Source of the DNA: an uncultured Ruminococcus sp.
Lineage (GTDB): Bacteria > Bacillota > Clostridia > Oscillospirales > Acutalibacteraceae
NCBI GenBank assembly: GCA_902772795.1
Contig: CACYBZ010000126.1
Span: 1-8,885 of the forward strand
Direction: 5' to 3'
Length of the DNA stretch: 8,885 nucleotides
Shown: positions 1 through 7,055 of the stretch, piece after piece
Numbering within the stretch: the first letter of the stretch is position 1
Layout: the number at the start of each line of letters is the position of its first letter
Notes under the pieces: model-generated
The model's input: only the letters and a program-made list of their open reading frames with translations
Told to the model about the DNA's origin: nothing
Databases searched by the model: none
Program-made: the position numbers and the translations under genes

Positions 1-5
1 CCTGC

Positions 6-51
6 CAAGGGGCGTTGCCCCTTGACCCCACCCACTTTTGAAAAAGTGGGT
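6..51. repeat. Two adjacent GC-rich palindromes downstream of spmB
   Basis: Two perfect inverted repeats lie side by side. The first has 8-bp arms at 6-13 and 17-24 (CAAGGGGC / GCCCCTTG) around a 3-base loop. The second has 10-bp arms at 30-39 and 42-51 (ACCCACTTTT / AAAAGTGGGT) around 2 bases. They are followed by AAACTTTTTAAGGC at 54-67, which is complementary, apart from one extra T, to 124-136, so the whole 1-213 stretch could fold as one branched structure. No open reading frame of note covers 1-223. These palindromes are not in the second repeat copy near 8100, so they are either a longer variant of the element or a separate module. The stretch lies beyond the 3' end of spmB but has no clean T-run for a classical terminator. 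Confidence 0.75.
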
Positions 52-100
52 CAAAACTTTTTAAGGCTCACTTCGTTCGGATTGTTTTACCAAGGTTGTC

Positions 101-213
101 CGAAATCTGCGACAGCAGATTTCGCCTTAAAAGTTTCGGTCAAGCCTTTTTAAAGGCTTGCGGGGTTCAGGGGCGGAGTCCCTGACAGGGGTTCGGGGAC
201 AGCGTCCCCGACA
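101..213 (+). repeat. Palindromic intergenic repeat element, copy 1
   Basis: This 113-base element matches 8051-8160 closely along its whole length and in the same orientation. It consists of four consecutive hairpins: CGAAATCTGC / GCAGATTTCG (101-110, 115-124), CAAGCCTTT / AAAGGCTTG (141-149, 152-160), CAGGGGC / GTCCCTG (168-174, 178-184, with one G-T pair) and CGGGGAC / GTCCCCG (194-200, 204-210). Between the first two lies the shared block AAGTTTCGGT. It sits just beyond the stop codon of minus-strand spmB, so spmB transcripts would read its complement. Dispersed palindromic elements of this look are, from memory, common between genes of Ruminococcus-like genomes; I cannot confirm the copy number from this window. 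Confidence 0.85.
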
Positions 214-223
214 GATGATAAAA

Positions 224-742
224 TCACAAAAAAAGAGATACGGTTACAACAGACATGATAATTCCTGTAAGGTCAGCCAGTAATGCACAGATGACAGTCC
301 TGCCGACTTTGGTAATATTCACACTGCCGAAATACATGGCAATTACATAGAATGTCGTTTCTGTAGACCCCATCATAACGCTGGCTACTTTTCCGACGAA
401 CTCGTCAGGAGAATAATTTTCAAGAAGATTGTCCAGTACTGCCAATGCACCGCTACCGCTGACGGGACGTATCAGAGCCAACGGCAACACCTGTACAGGA
501 AATCCGCATTTTTCACATAAGGGATTTAAGATGTGTTCAATAAACGTCAGAAAACCGCTTTGTTGCAGGAGTGTCACCATGAGTACAAGACCAACAACAG
601 ACGGTATAACGGTAAGCATGGTTTTCAGTCCGTCAAGAGCACCATCGGTAAAGAGTCTGAAGACATCTTTTTTTCTCAGCAGAGCGGTCAGAAGAATTGC
701 CGAAATCATCACGGCAACCGAAACGGAAGCAACATAATTCAT
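224..742 (-). CDS. spmB: Spore maturation protein B (SpmB)
   Basis: This 172-residue membrane protein belongs to the SpmB family, which in Bacillus acts with SpmA in dehydration of the spore core. Signature stretches are visible: an ALIRPVSGSGALA block near the middle, then MGSTETTFYVIAMYFGSV, then a C-terminal membrane segment (ALLADLTGIIMSVVTVSLFL). An N-terminal membrane helix covers about residues 3-22 and another about 41-62. The length fits the family. I start at ATG 742 because GAGGTG (754-749) lies 6 bases upstream; a longer GTG start at 781 would lie well inside spmA and would put this ribosome binding site within the coding sequence. The spmA stop codon overlaps the Shine-Dalgarno, which suggests translational coupling. 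Family assignment is strong; the spore role in this organism is inferred. Confidence 0.93.
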   Translation of the reverse strand: MNYVASVSVAVMISAILLTALLRKKDVFRLFTDGALDGLKTMLTVIPSVVGLVLMVTLLQQSGFLTFIEHILNPLCEKCGFPVQVLPLALIRPVSGSGALAVLDNLLENYSPDEFVGKVASVMMGSTETTFYVIAMYFGSVNITKVGRTVICALLADLTGIIMSVVTVSLFL

Positions 743-748
743 CGCTGA

Positions 749-754
749 CACCTC
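749..754 (-). promoter_or_regulatory. spmB ribosome binding site overlapping the spmA stop codon
   Basis: Read on the minus strand, TGAGGTG runs directly from the spmA stop (TGA, 755-753) into a GAGGTG Shine-Dalgarno, with 6 bases before ATG at 742. This decides the spmB start and suggests that ribosomes finishing spmA reinitiate on spmB. Confidence 0.75.
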
Positions 755-1316
755 AGGTTTTCCGAAAAAGAATTTTTGCACTCAGAATACCGACCGTCAG
801 AGCAACAAAAGACGAAATCCATACGCAGACAGCAATTTCCATAGGAGCGTTACTGCCGTGAGCAGTGCGGACGGTGGCAATGGTTGTGGGAATGAGCTGA
901 ATGGAGGCGGTATTCATCACGACAAAGACGGCTAAATTACGGTCAGCGGTATTTGTGCCGTTGTGCATTGCTGAAACAGCTTTCAGACCTGCGGGTGTGG
1001 AGGCGTTTCCGATACCGATAAGATTTGCTGTGATATTGGTGCTGATATAGTTCATCGTTCCGGGGTTGTCTTTGACATCAGGAAAGAGAAATCGCAGAAG
1101 CGGAGAGAATAACAGACGCAGATTATCAATAATACCGCATTTTTCAGCGACATTCATCATACCGTTCCAGAGAGCCATGGAAACAGAGAGCATAAGAAGT
1201 AATTTAGTCGAAGTTTCGATACTTTGCGTGACGGCATTGGCGACGTTTATCCCGTTGCCGCTGAAAATACCGTAAATTACCGATAGCAGAATCAGACCAA
1301 CCCAGACAAAATTCAT
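753..1316 (-). CDS. spmA: Spore maturation protein A (SpmA)
   Basis: This 187-residue polytopic membrane protein matches the SpmA family, partner of SpmB in late spore maturation. Recognisable features are the MNFVWVGLILLSVIYGI start with its first membrane helix, a SMALWNGMMNVAEKCGI block around residues 45-62, LFPDVK near 78-83, the ANLIGIGNASTPAGLKA block around 97-113, and MNTASIQLIPTT around 134-145. A last hydrophobic segment (about 163-182) precedes a basic tail. The start at 1316 is supported by AGGGGG (1330-1325), 8 bases upstream. In Bacillus the order is dacB-spmA-spmB; here no dacB precedes spmA, whose upstream neighbour is a divergent AbrB-type regulator gene. SpmA and SpmB carry related Gate/nucleoside-recognition-like folds, but their transported substrate is not known to me. 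Confidence 0.93.
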   Translation of the reverse strand: MNFVWVGLILLSVIYGIFSGNGINVANAVTQSIETSTKLLLMLSVSMALWNGMMNVAEKCGIIDNLRLLFSPLLRFLFPDVKDNPGTMNYISTNITANLIGIGNASTPAGLKAVSAMHNGTNTADRNLAVFVVMNTASIQLIPTTIATVRTAHGSNAPMEIAVCVWISSFVALTVGILSAKILFRKT

Positions 1317-1334
1317 GATAAAAACCCCCTGTTT

Positions 1335-1362
1335 ATTACAATTTCGTTACTAAAATTGACAA
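1335..1362 (-). promoter_or_regulatory. Candidate spmA promoter
   Basis: On the minus strand TTGTCA (1362-1357) and TGTAAT (1340-1335) are separated by 16 bases and lie upstream of the spmA ribosome binding site. Each matches the vegetative sigma-A boxes at 5 of 6 positions. The same TTGACAA core read on the plus strand (TTGACA at 1356-1361) points toward the divergent regulator gene, but no good -10 box sits at 16-18 bases there. A sporulation sigma factor would be expected for spmA, so this assignment is tentative. Confidence 0.3.
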
Positions 1363-1419
1363 ATTAACCATTTTTTGGTAATGTTATGACATAATGTAGT
1401 CGAAAAAGGGTGAAGGACT

Positions 1420-1689
1420 ATGAAAGACGCATTAAAAGACCGAAACAGGTCAGGACATATTTGCAGTATTGACAGTTTGGGAAGAATTGTGATACCATCG
1501 TCCATGAGAAAAAATTATGACATGGAAAAAGGTAAACAAATTGAGCTGATAGGTGTAGAGGGCGGTATATTGTTGCGGAAGTATGAACCTGGGTGTATGT
1601 TCTGCGGAAATATCTATGATCTTACGATATTTCAGGGGCGTATTGTCTGCAAGGACTGTATTGAGCGAATGGCGAAAATGTTACGGTAA
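1420..1689 (+). CDS. AbrB/SpoVT-family transition-state regulator with CxxC pairs
   Basis: The 89-residue product carries an AbrB-type swapped-hairpin DNA-binding domain at about residues 12-55: SIDSLGRIVIPSSMRKNY followed by GKQIELIG...GGILLRKYEP. AbrB proteins dimerise through this domain and bind flexible AT-rich sites to control transition-state and sporulation genes. The C-terminal part has C59-x2-C62 and C77-x2-C80, a spacing that suggests a small metal-binding ribbon; Bacillus AbrB lacks this, but similar cysteine pairs occur, as I recall, in clostridial relatives. At 89 residues it lacks the GAF domain of full SpoVT. The gene is divergent from spmA with a 103-base AT-rich gap, so spmAB and itself are natural candidate targets. 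Possible Shine-Dalgarno sequences are AAGGGTG (1406-1412) or GAAGGA (1412-1417). Several paralogues per genome are usual, so I give no symbol. Confidence 0.88.
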   Translation: MKDALKDRNRSGHICSIDSLGRIVIPSSMRKNYDMEKGKQIELIGVEGGILLRKYEPGCMFCGNIYDLTIFQGRIVCKDCIERMAKMLR

Positions 1690-1733
1690 AGAATTCACTA
1701 AAAATGTATTCAGAGATACAGAAGGATATTCAT

Positions 1734-1787
1734 AAAAAAAATCGACCTGCGTTACAACTCAACGAATTGTAAGCAGGTTTGTTTTTT
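1734..1787. terminator. Bidirectional intrinsic terminator between convergent genes
   Basis: A 12-bp stem is formed by ACCTGC (1745-1750) plus TTACAA (1752-1757) pairing with TTGTAA (1767-1772) plus GCAGGT (1773-1778), with one bulged G at 1751 and a 9-base loop. On the plus strand it is followed by TTTGTTTTTT (1778-1787). On the minus strand the A-run at 1734-1741 supplies eight U residues. It therefore can end both the AbrB-type gene and the convergent gene at 1796-2227. Confidence 0.85.
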
Positions 1788-1795
1788 AAAAGCTG

Positions 1796-2227
1796 TCAGA
1801 GGAATTTTTTCAGTTCATCAACGAATTCCTGTTCCAGAGCGACAAGTTTTTCTGCCAGTTTTTTGCTTTCATAATCGGCAAGAGGATATTGATTGATACA
1901 GCCGCTTATGGTTTTAATACCCATATTACAGCCGTCCATCATAATTTCGGCGGCTTTTTTGGTGTTGTTGTCGTTCATCATTTTGACTTCGGTGGAAATG
2001 AAACTCATAACTTTGGAAACGGGAGAGGGGTCTTTTTCGTCATAGCCGTAGTTGTTGAGCAGTTGATGACATTCATCACCGATTTTGATATGGCGTTGGT
2101 TAAAATCACTGATAAGCGTTTTCAGATTCTGGTCATGAAGCAGTCCCATGACCTGTTCCATACTGTCGGTAGCGTTTTTACAGCCTGAGTTACACTCTTT
2201 CAGAAGGCTTATTGTATCATTGTTCAT
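1796..2227 (-). CDS. Small helical protein, ferritin-like/DUF2383-type (uncertain)
   Basis: The 143-residue product has no signal peptide or membrane segment and reads as four amphipathic helices (about residues 3-30, 33-60, 68-96, 99-140). It contains five cysteines (12, 16, 53, 100, 110) and the stretch HIKIGDECHQLL around 46-57, where acidic and histidine residues lie in a helix. This resembles conserved hypothetical clostridial proteins that I associate with ferritin-like or DUF2383 four-helix bundles, but the classical ExxH pair of true ferritins is not evident, so metal binding is only a possibility. The start is supported by AGGAGT (2242-2237), 9 bases upstream of ATG. The gene stands alone, ends at the shared terminator, and has a perfect 7-bp inverted repeat upstream that could be an operator. 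Function is unknown. Confidence 0.8.
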   Translation of the reverse strand: MNNDTISLLKECNSGCKNATDSMEQVMGLLHDQNLKTLISDFNQRHIKIGDECHQLLNNYGYDEKDPSPVSKVMSFISTEVKMMNDNNTKKAAEIMMDGCNMGIKTISGCINQYPLADYESKKLAEKLVALEQEFVDELKKFL

Positions 2228-2247
2228 CAGAAAATCACTCCTTTATG

Positions 2248-2270
2248 TATCATTATTTCCTGAAATGATA
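2248..2270. promoter_or_regulatory. Inverted repeat upstream of the 143-residue protein gene
   Basis: TATCATT (2248-2254) and AATGATA (2264-2270) are perfect 7-bp arms separated by 9 bases. The dyad begins 21 bases upstream of the minus-strand start codon, just ahead of its ribosome binding site, and is AT-rich, consistent with a repressor operator or promoter overlap. The half-sites loosely resemble Fur-type GATAAT/ATTATC elements but the spacing is wrong for the standard box. Confidence 0.4.
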
Positions 2271-2297
2271 ATTTTATTCACAGATATTTCAAATTGC

Positions 2298-2330
2298 GGA
2301 CAAATGTATTATAATATTCAGTTGTTGTCC
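2298..2330 (+). promoter_or_regulatory. Candidate promoter with flanking inverted repeat before radC
   Basis: A perfect TATAAT lies at 2310-2315, 47 to 52 bases before the radC start codon. The best -35 candidate at 17 bases is TTTCAA (2287-2292), which is weak. The TATAAT is enclosed by GGACAA (2298-2303) and TTGTCC (2325-2330), a perfect 6-bp inverted repeat with a 21-base spacing, which could be an operator. This is the most likely start of the plus-strand radC-uvrB-topoisomerase transcription unit. Confidence 0.5.
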
Positions 2331-2361
2331 AAAATAGATGTACGGAGGGAGTTGCATACAG

Positions 2362-3045
2362 ATGAGTGAAAATTGTCATGCAGGACATAGGGACAGACTG
2401 AAAAAGAAGTTTTTGAAAAATGGTGCGGAAGTCATGGAAAAACATGAAATTCTGGAACTGATGTTGTTTTATTCCATTCCCCGACGTGATACCAATCCCA
2501 TAGCACACGAATTGCTGAATAAGTTCGGGTCTATTTCGTCACTCATTGATGCACCGACGGAAATTCTAAGACAAGAGGGAATCAGCGAAAATACCATTGT
2601 CTATCTGAAAATGATACCTGAATTGTGTCGTCTGTATATGGGAGAACGGGCAGAGAAAAGTGCTGAACTGTTTGACCTTGCGTCAGCGGTAAAGATTATC
2701 AGTGCAAAATTCATCGGCAGAACAGAAGAAGCCGTCGTGTTAATGTTATTGAACAGTGCAAGAGTAAGACTTTTTTGTGAGATTGTCAGTTATGGTACAG
2801 TCAGTTCCTGCGAAATGTATTCCCGAAAAATGATGGAGCTGGCTATTTCCAACAAAGCAACTTATGCAGTGGTTGCCCATAATCACCCAAGCGGTTCACT
2901 TATGCCGTCCAAAGATGACATTGTAGCAACCAACAAACTCATCAAGTCCTTTGCGATGGTGGGGGTACAGCTGGAAGACCATCTGATTATTTCGGACAAA
3001 GGTTATTTTTCTTTGAAAGAGTCAGGATTTTTAGGTTCTTTTTGA
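2362..3045 (+). CDS. radC: RadC-family JAMM/MPN domain protein
   Basis: The 227-residue product is a full-length RadC-family (UPF0758) protein. Residues about 10-90 form the N-terminal helix-hairpin-helix-like part ([11 protein letters not shown], then [29 protein letters not shown] in pieces). Residues about 110-225 form the JAMM metalloprotease-like fold, with the zinc motif HNHPSG at H173/H175 and the matching Asp at D186 (H-x-H-x10-D intact). Despite the name, a role in recombinational repair is not established for the family. I start at ATG 2362 because GGAGGGAG (2344-2351) is 10 bases upstream; an in-frame ATG at 2338 would place that ribosome binding site inside the gene. It heads the plus-strand block, 26 bases before uvrB, whose product does nucleotide excision repair. 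Confidence 0.93.
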   Translation: MSENCHAGHRDRLKKKFLKNGAEVMEKHEILELMLFYSIPRRDTNPIAHELLNKFGSISSLIDAPTEILRQEGISENTIVYLKMIPELCRLYMGERAEKSAELFDLASAVKIISAKFIGRTEEAVVLMLLNSARVRLFCEIVSYGTVSSCEMYSRKMMELAISNKATYAVVAHNHPSGSLMPSKDDIVATNKLIKSFAMVGVQLEDHLIISDKGYFSLKESGFLGSF

Positions 3046-3071
3046 ACATTTTATATTCGGGAGGGGTTATT

Positions 3072-5045
3072 ATGGATTTTAAATTACACGCCGAATATCA
3101 GCCGACAGGCGACCAGCCTGAAGCGATTGAAAAAATCTGTCGTTCTCTGGAAGACGGCAACAAAGAACAGACATTACTGGGTGTTACGGGGTCGGGCAAG
3201 ACATTCACAATGGCGAACATCATTGCCAGAGAAAATCGTCCTACACTGATACTTGCCCATAACAAGACATTGGCAAGTCAGTTATGCAGTGAGTTCAAAG
3301 CTTTTTTCCCCGAAAATGCTGTGGAATATTTTGTATCCTACTATGATTACTATCAGCCTGAAGCATATGTTGCTCAGACAGATACCTATATTGAAAAAGA
3401 CAGTTCGATTAATGACGAAATCGACAAGTTAAGACACAGTGCGACACTGGCATTATCCGAAAGACGTGATGTAATTATTGTTGCCAGTGTATCCTGTATC
3501 TACACGCTGGGAAATCCCATTGATTACCGCAACATGGTAATATCACTCCGACCAGGTATGGAGAAATCAAGAGATGACCTTCTGAAAAAGCTTGTAGAAC
3601 TGCAATACGAAAGAAATGACATGAATTTTACCCGAAACAAATTCAGGGTAAGGGGAGATACTGTTGAGATATTCCCGGCTTACAGTGAAAGCACAGCGAT
3701 AAGAGTGGAATTTTTCGGTGATGAAATTGACCGTATTACCGAACTGAATGCTCTGACAGGTGAAATTATTTGTGAACTGAAACACGTTGCTGTCTATCCT
3801 GCCTCACATTATATTGTTCCTTTTGAAAAAATTGAGAAAGCTGTTAAAGAACTGGAAGAAGAACTCACTGTCAGACTGGCATATTTCCGCAAGAAAGGAA
3901 AACTGCTGGAAGCACAGCGTATTGAAGAACGTACCCGACATGACATTGAAATGTTACAGGAAATCGGTTTCTGTAGCGGAATAGAAAATTATTCCCGAGT
4001 GCTTGCAGGCAGAGAAGCGGGAGCTGTTCCTTATACGTTGCTGGATTATTTTCCCGAAGATTTTCTCCTGTTCGTGGACGAGTCCCATGTTACTTTACCG
4101 CAGGTGAAAGGAATGTATGCAGGCGACAGGGCAAGAAAGGAAAATCTTATCCAATATGGGTTCAGACTCCCGTCAGCACTGGATAACCGACCGTTGAACT
4201 TTGATGAATTCTATGCCAAAATCCGTCAGGTAGTATTTGTCAGTGCCACTCCTGGAGATTTTGAACGGGAGCATTCAGCGGTCATTGCCGAACAGGTCAT
4301 CAGACCGACAGGATTGTTAGACCCTGAAATCTTTGTAAGACCCACCGAAGGGCAGATTGATGACCTTGTGTCAGAAATCAACAAAAGAGTACAGCAGAAA
4401 GAAAGAGTACTGATAACCACCCTCACCAAAAAAATGGCAGAAGATTTGACAGATTATCTGGAAAATACAGGTATCAAGGTACGTTATATGCACCATGACG
4501 TTGACACTGTGGAAAGAATGAAAATCATCAGGGAATTGCGTCTGGGAGAATTTGATGTACTGGCAGGGATAAATCTGCTCAGGGAGGGGCTGGACATTCC
4601 CGAAGTGTCGTTGGTAGCGATACTTGACGCAGACAAAGCGGGATTTTTACGAAGTGAACGGTCGCTGATACAGACCATAGGACGAACAGCCCGAAACGCC
4701 AGGGGGCAGGTCATTATGTATGCGGACGTTGTTACGGAACAGATGGAGAAAGCCATCACCGAAACGGAACGCAGAAGAACCATACAGAACAATTACAATA
4801 AAATTCATCATATTACCCCAAAGACCATTGTCAAAAAAGTTTCAGACATTTTGGAGATATCCGTCAACAGCGGAGAAGATACCTATGACGGACAAGGCAA
4901 GCGTCTGACGAAAGAGGAAAAGCAGAGATTAATAGAGAAACTCACCAAGGAGATGAAAAACGCAGCAAAGTTACTTGATTTTGAACACGCAGCCTATTTA
5001 AGAGATAGAATCAACATATTAAAAGGAAATAAGCAGGGTGAATGA
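3072..5045 (+). CDS. uvrB: Excinuclease ABC subunit B (UvrB)
   Basis: The 657-residue product is a complete UvrB, the DNA-helicase-like damage-verifying subunit of nucleotide excision repair that receives DNA from UvrA and recruits UvrC. Visible motifs: Walker A GVTGSGKT (37-44), the damage-probing beta-hairpin region starting [10 protein letters not shown] (91-100), Walker B DESH (336-339), SATPGD (391-396), motif [13 protein letters not shown] (499-510), motif [11 protein letters not shown] (534-542), and a C-terminal UVR coiled-coil domain (about 617-651) that contacts UvrC. Length is typical. The start at 3072 has GGGAGGGG (3059-3066) 5 bases upstream; an ATG at 3042 overlapping the radC stop would put this site inside the gene. 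No GAAC-N4-GTTC LexA box is visible upstream. uvrA and uvrC are not in the window. The stop codon overlaps an ATG of the next gene. Confidence 0.98.
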   Translation: MDFKLHAEYQPTGDQPEAIEKICRSLEDGNKEQTLLGVTGSGKTFTMANIIARENRPTLILAHNKTLASQLCSEFKAFFPENAVEYFVSYYDYYQPEAYVAQTDTYIEKDSSINDEIDKLRHSATLALSERRDVIIVASVSCIYTLGNPIDYRNMVISLRPGMEKSRDDLLKKLVELQYERNDMNFTRNKFRVRGDTVEIFPAYSESTAIRVEFFGDEIDRITELNALTGEIICELKHVAVYPASHYIVPFEKIEKAVKELEEELTVRLAYFRKKGKLLEAQRIEERTRHDIEMLQEIGFCSGIENYSRVLAGREAGAVPYTLLDYFPEDFLLFVDESHVTLPQVKGMYAGDRARKENLIQYGFRLPSALDNRPLNFDEFYAKIRQVVFVSATPGDFEREHSAVIAEQVIRPTGLLDPEIFVRPTEGQIDDLVSEINKRVQQKERVLITTLTKKMAEDLTDYLENTGIKVRYMHHDVDTVERMKIIRELRLGEFDVLAGINLLREGLDIPEVSLVAILDADKAGFLRSERSLIQTIGRTARNARGQVIMYADVVTEQMEKAITETERRRTIQNNYNKIHHITPKTIVKKVSDILEISVNSGEDTYDGQGKRLTKEEKQRLIEKLTKEMKNAAKLLDFEHAAYLRDRINILKGNKQGE

Positions 5046-5047
5046 AA

Positions 5048-7039
5048 ATGGCGAAAAAGAAAACGACAGCTCAGGAATACGGTAACGACAGTATTACCAT
5101 TCTCAAAGGAGCAGACAGGGTGCGGAAAAGACCGGCCGTTATTTTCGGGTCAGACAGTATAGAAGGGTGTCAGCATTCCATCTTTGAAATTCTGTCGAAT
5201 TCCATAGACGAAGCAAGAGAGGGTTATGGAAAGGAAATTGTCGTAACCCGTTATGAAGATAATTCCGTAGAAATACAGGATTACGGTCGAGGCATACCCG
5301 TAGACTATAATGAGAACGAAAACCGTTATAACTGGGATTTAACATTCTGTGAGTTGTACGCAGGGGGAAAATACAACAATTCCGAGGGAGAAAATTACGA
5401 ATATTCTTTAGGGCTGAACGGTCTTGGACTTTGTGCGACACAATATGCTTCTGAATATATGGACGCAGAAATCAGACGTGACGGATTTGTCTACCGTCTG
5501 CACTTTGAAAAAGGAGAAAACATAGGCGGACTGCAAAAGGACGTTTATAAAAAGAAAGATACAGGTACAAGAATCCGCTGGAAACCCGATATTGATGTTT
5601 TCACAGACATCAATGTCACAGCCGATTTTTTCAGGGATATGATAAAGCGACAGGCGATTGTCAACGCAGGAGTGAATTTCATATTCCGTAATCAGAAAGG
5701 CAGTAAATTTGAAACGGAAGAATTTCAGTATGTCAACGGTATTACCGACCATGTTTCCGAACTGATAGGCACGCAGGGACTGACGACCGTTCAGAACTGG
5801 AGCGGAGAAAAAATGGCTCGTGACCGTGACGACAAGCCTGAATACAAGACCAAAATCAATATTGCCTTTGCGTTTTCCAATCAGGTTTCCCTCACCGAAT
5901 ATTATCACAATTCCAGCTGGCTGGAATATGGCGGAGCACCTGATAAGGCATTACGTAACTCATTTAAATATATCATCAACCAGTATCTGAAAAACAACGG
6001 CAAATATAACAAAAACGAAAGTCAGATAAAAGATGAAGACGTTCTGGACTGTCTTGTAGCGGTAGTATCCTCATTTTCCAGTGTGACATCTTATGAAAAT
6101 CAGACCAAAAAAGCCATTAACAACAAGGGCATACAAGATGTCATGGTAGAATTGTTCCGACATAATCTGGAAGTCTATTTCATCGAAAATCCGCTTGACG
6201 CAGAAAAGATAGCCAATCAGGTGCTTATTAATAAGAGAAGCCGTGAGAATGCCGAAAAAACGAGGTCAAATTTAAAGAAGAAACTTACCAGTAATATGGA
6301 TATGACAAACAGGGTTGCCAAATTTGTGGACTGCCGAAGTAAGGATACATCACGCCGTGAAGTCTTTATTGTCGAGGGAGATTCCGCTCTGGGAGCCTGT
6401 AAGCAGGCACGTGACCCCGAGTTTCAGGCGATTATTCCCATAAGAGGAAAAATTCTGAACTGTCTGAAAGCCGATTACAACAAGATATTCAAAAGCGAAA
6501 TTATTACCGACTTAATGAAAGTACTGGGTTGCGGTGTACAGGTAACATCAAAAGCCAACAAGGATTTGGCAAATTTTGATATCAATCTGTTGCGTTGGAA
6601 CAAAGTCATTATCTGTACCGATGCCGATGTGGACGGTTTTCAGATAAGAACCTTGTTACTGACCATGATATACCGACTGACCCCCGATTTGATAGAAGCA
6701 GGAAAAGTATTTATTGCCGAATCGCCGTTGTACGAGATTACGACAAAGAAAAACGTCTATTTTGCGTACACCGAACAGGAAAAGGAAAAATTCATTGCCA
6801 GAATAGGAAAAGAAAAATTCACTATACAGCGTTCCAAAGGACTGGGTGAAAACGAACCCGAAATGATGAACCTCACCACGATGAATCCGTCAACAAGACG
6901 GCTGATAAAGGTTATGCCTGACGATGCACAGAGAACAGCAGAAATTTTTGATATTCTTCTGGGCGACAATCTGGCAGGCAGAAAGCAATATATCGTTGAG
7001 CATGGTGCAGAATATACTGATGCACTGGATTTAAGTTAA
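5048..7039 (+). CDS. parE: Type IIA DNA topoisomerase subunit B (ParE/GyrB-like)
   Basis: The 663-residue product is the ATPase subunit of a type II topoisomerase. The GHKL ATPase domain shows E47/N51/D54 (EILSNSIDEA), DYGRGIP (78-84) and the lid glycines GLNGLG (122-127). The transducer domain has the ATP-contacting QTK at 352-354. The Toprim domain has EGDSA (443-447), PIRGKILN, and the metal-binding DADVD (525-529), followed by SKGLGE (596-601). All catalytic acids are present. It differs from ordinary GyrB/ParE in places, for example GLNGLG instead of the usual GLHGVG and RSKGLGE instead of RYKGLGE. I start at the second ATG (5048) because AGGGTG (5035-5040) is 7 bases upstream; the ATG at 5042 overlaps the uvrB stop as ATGA but is too close to that site. 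The matching A subunit begins at 8194. Topoisomerase IV rather than gyrase is inferred. Confidence 0.9.
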   Translation: MAKKKTTAQEYGNDSITILKGADRVRKRPAVIFGSDSIEGCQHSIFEILSNSIDEAREGYGKEIVVTRYEDNSVEIQDYGRGIPVDYNENENRYNWDLTFCELYAGGKYNNSEGENYEYSLGLNGLGLCATQYASEYMDAEIRRDGFVYRLHFEKGENIGGLQKDVYKKKDTGTRIRWKPDIDVFTDINVTADFFRDMIKRQAIVNAGVNFIFRNQKGSKFETEEFQYVNGITDHVSELIGTQGLTTVQNWSGEKMARDRDDKPEYKTKINIAFAFSNQVSLTEYYHNSSWLEYGGAPDKALRNSFKYIINQYLKNNGKYNKNESQIKDEDVLDCLVAVVSSFSSVTSYENQTKKAINNKGIQDVMVELFRHNLEVYFIENPLDAEKIANQVLINKRSRENAEKTRSNLKKKLTSNMDMTNRVAKFVDCRSKDTSRREVFIVEGDSALGACKQARDPEFQAIIPIRGKILNCLKADYNKIFKSEIITDLMKVLGCGVQVTSKANKDLANFDINLLRWNKVIICTDADVDGFQIRTLLLTMIYRLTPDLIEAGKVFIAESPLYEITTKKNVYFAYTEQEKEKFIARIGKEKFTIQRSKGLGENEPEMMNLTTMNPSTRRLIKVMPDDAQRTAEIFDILLGDNLAGRKQYIVEHGAEYTDALDLS

Positions 7040-7055
7040 ACGGAGGAATGTCGTT

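Noticed and set aside
101..213. Repeat considered as a CRISPR array or intrinsic terminator.
   Set aside because: There is no regular repeat-spacer pattern, and no T-run follows the hairpins on either strand, so neither label fits.
429..737. Plus-strand open frames opposite spmB and spmA.
   Set aside because: They are antisense to well-recognised membrane protein genes, have low-complexity composition and lack convincing ribosome binding sites.
1356..1395. Plus-strand promoter from TTGACA (1356) and CATAAT (1390) for the AbrB-type gene.
   Set aside because: The spacer is 28 bases, far too long for a standard promoter, and no good -10 box lies at 16-18 bases from TTGACA.
1889..2188. Plus-strand frame rich in V, F and H opposite the 143-residue protein gene.
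   Set aside because: It mirrors the helical coding strand of the minus gene, and its composition looks like an antisense reading rather than a protein.
2248..2270. Inverted repeat upstream of the 143-residue gene as a standard Fur or PerR box.
   Set aside because: The half-sites are similar but the 9-base spacing and arm sequence do not match the 7-1-7 consensus; kept only as an unassigned dyad.
3035..3047. GTTC-TTTTT-GAAC dyad at the radC/uvrB junction, considered as a LexA (SOS) box.
   Set aside because: The half-sites are in the reverse order of the Gram-positive LexA box (GAAC-N4-GTTC) and the spacing is 5, and the site lies within the radC 3' end, so it is not a credible LexA site.
5408..5908. 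166-codon minus-strand frame inside the topoisomerase B subunit gene.
   Set aside because: It is wholly inside a strongly conserved plus-strand gene and shows no recognisable domain.
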